19,756 nt of DNA from Pleurotus ostreatus/Saccharomyces cerevisiae fusant. Taxonomy: Eukaryota > Opisthokonta. Positions 18,534 to 19,756 of this stretch are shown here, one piece after another. Both the position numbers and the translations under genes were made by a program. Position 1 is the stretch's first letter; the number at the start of each line of letters is the position of its first letter. The notes beneath the pieces were generated by a model. The model made no database searches and had not been told where the DNA came from. It saw only the letters and a program-made list of their open reading frames with translations. The stretch covers positions 1 through 19,756 of the forward strand of contig JAMQCK010000577.1 in NCBI GenBank assembly GCA_024196135.1, read 5' to 3'.

Positions 18534-18785
18534 CTTCATAGATGCCCGTCGCAAAACTTCGACACTCCTTCCCAGCATCTGTGCGGAGAAGGAAGGAGTC
18601 ACGAGTCGGAGCAGGGGCCGCGAGTCGAGCGGGGGTCGCGAGTCGCGAGTCGGAGAAGGGGCCGCGCGCGCACCACCCTCCGAGTTGGCGAATCCGCGAC
18701 GATGGCTGAACGAGGCTCTGTACCGCTCTTCCTCGCCGCGGTCGGGTGAGAGGCTATGCGATGCGTCCGATGCATATCCACGCAC
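18534..18785. other. Short spacer with a GAGTCG-rich internal repeat
   Basis: CGCGAGTCG and GAGTCGGAGNAGGGGCCGCG recur between about 18595 and 18675. No gene was recognised. Confidence 0.55.
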
Positions 18786-19756
18786 TCGACGCCCCCTCCT
18801 TCGCAACGCGTCCAAGAGACGTTTTCCCCTACGCAGCGCTATGCCCCCCTACGCGCGTCCAAGAGATGCCCTTCTCCTTCGCAGCGCGTCCAAGGGACGA
18901 CTCCCGGCTGCGCGTCCAAGAGACGCCCCCTTCGCCAGCGCGTCCAAGGGACGCCTCCCGGCAGCGCGTCCGGACGCCTTCCTTCGCATCGCGTCCATCC
19001 AAGAGACGCCCTCCTCACACCGCGTCCGAGAGACGCCTCCTTCGCACGGCGTCCGAGGGACGCCCTCCTTCGCAACGCGTCCTGACGTCCTCCCCTACGC
19101 GTCCTGACGACGCCCTCCTTCGTAGCATGTCCGAGGGACGTCCTCCTTCGCAGCGCGTCCAGCGTCCTCATCGCTACGCGTCCAAGAGACGCCCCCTTCG
19201 CCGTAGCGCGTCCGGACGACGCCCTCCTCTACGCGCGTCCAAGAGACGCCCCCCTACGCGCGTCCAGGAGACGTCCTCCCGGCAGCGCGTCCGAGGGACG
19301 CCTCTTCGCAGTGCGTCCTGACGACGCCCTCCCGGCAGTGCGTCCTGACGCCCTCCTCACAGCGCATCCAAGAGACGCCCTCCCCTATGCGCGTCCGGAC
19401 GATGCCCTCTTCGCCGCGCGTCCAAGAGACGCCCTCTTCGTCGTGCGGACGAGGGGTGTCCTCCTTCGCCGCGCGTCCGAGGGACGCCTTCCTTCGCCGT
19501 AGCGCGTCCGAGGGACGTCCTCCCCTCGGCAGTGCGTCCGAGGGACGCTCCTCGGTAGCGCGTCCCGACGACGCCCCCTCCTGGTAGCGCGTCCTGACGA
19601 CGTCCTCCTTCGCAGCGCGTCCGGACGACGCACTCCCCTACGCGCGTCGAAGAGACGCCCTCGTAGCAGCGCGTCCGAGGGACGCTCGTCGCAGCGCGTC
19701 CGAGGGACGCTCGTCGCAGCGCGTCCTCCGCGACGCCCTCCTTCTCACTCTCCCTT
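18786..19756. repeat. GCGCGTCC minisatellite array B, continuing past the window end
   Basis: About 970 bp of the same imperfect 26-36-bp unit family as array A, in the same orientation: GCGCGTCC, one of four linkers, a CCTCCT-like block, then a variable tail. CGTCCGGACG palindromes occur at 18967, 19209, 19392 and 19618. Two nearly identical units (GCGCGTCCGAGGGACGCTCG) stand side by side near 19668 and 19695. The array runs to the last bases, so its full length is unknown. Confidence 0.9.

Noticed and set aside
18685..19633. Plus- and minus-strand open frames across array B
   Set aside because: Several frames are open at once because the CpG-rich unit lacks stop codons; the translations are arginine/proline/serine repeats with no known match.

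Overview
This window looks like basidiomycete nuclear DNA, most likely from an Agaricomycete. It is GC-rich and CpG-rich. The genes are split by introns with GTGAGT/GTGCGT-type donors, CTNAC branch sites and CAG acceptors. The gene content (LaeA-like methyltransferase, F-box/leucine-rich protein, NRPS-like reductase domain) is typical of mushroom-forming fungi. No prokaryotic, viral or classical transposon signature was seen. The genus cannot be fixed from the sequence alone.

Layout: 1-3318 has no recognisable gene. It is pyrimidine-rich and carries several short tandem repeats, ending in the leader of the first gene. 3319-7921 (+) is a nine-exon SAM-dependent methyltransferase gene of about 505 aa, whose eight introns (176-586 nt) are swollen by pyrimidine-rich and repeated sequence. 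7922-9001 is the 3' side of that gene and of the convergent F-box gene. 9002-10670 (-) is a two-exon F-box/leucine-rich gene. 10671-11481 is a divergent promoter region. 11482-14209 (+) is a five-exon gene for an orphan thioester-reductase (R) domain with no adenylation or carrier domain. 14184-16320 is a series of minisatellites and alternating purine/pyrimidine tracts. 16330-17417 (+) is a second copy of only the C-terminal half of the reductase, in three intact exons but with no start codon. 17418 to the window end is a mosaic of at least seven unrelated minisatellites, followed by a long CpG-rich array that runs off the right edge.

How it fits together: the methyltransferase and the reductase domain are families often found in fungal secondary metabolism. 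They could be relics of one locus, but nothing in the sequence proves a shared pathway. The dominant theme is tandem-repeat growth. Repeats with unit lengths divisible by three have expanded inside reductase exons without breaking the frame. Repeats with other unit lengths lie outside the exons. Most strikingly, the intron 3' ends of two unrelated genes carry tandemly multiplied branch-site modules. That pattern, and the possibility that the second half-reductase serves as an alternative 3' exon set, are the observations most worth testing.
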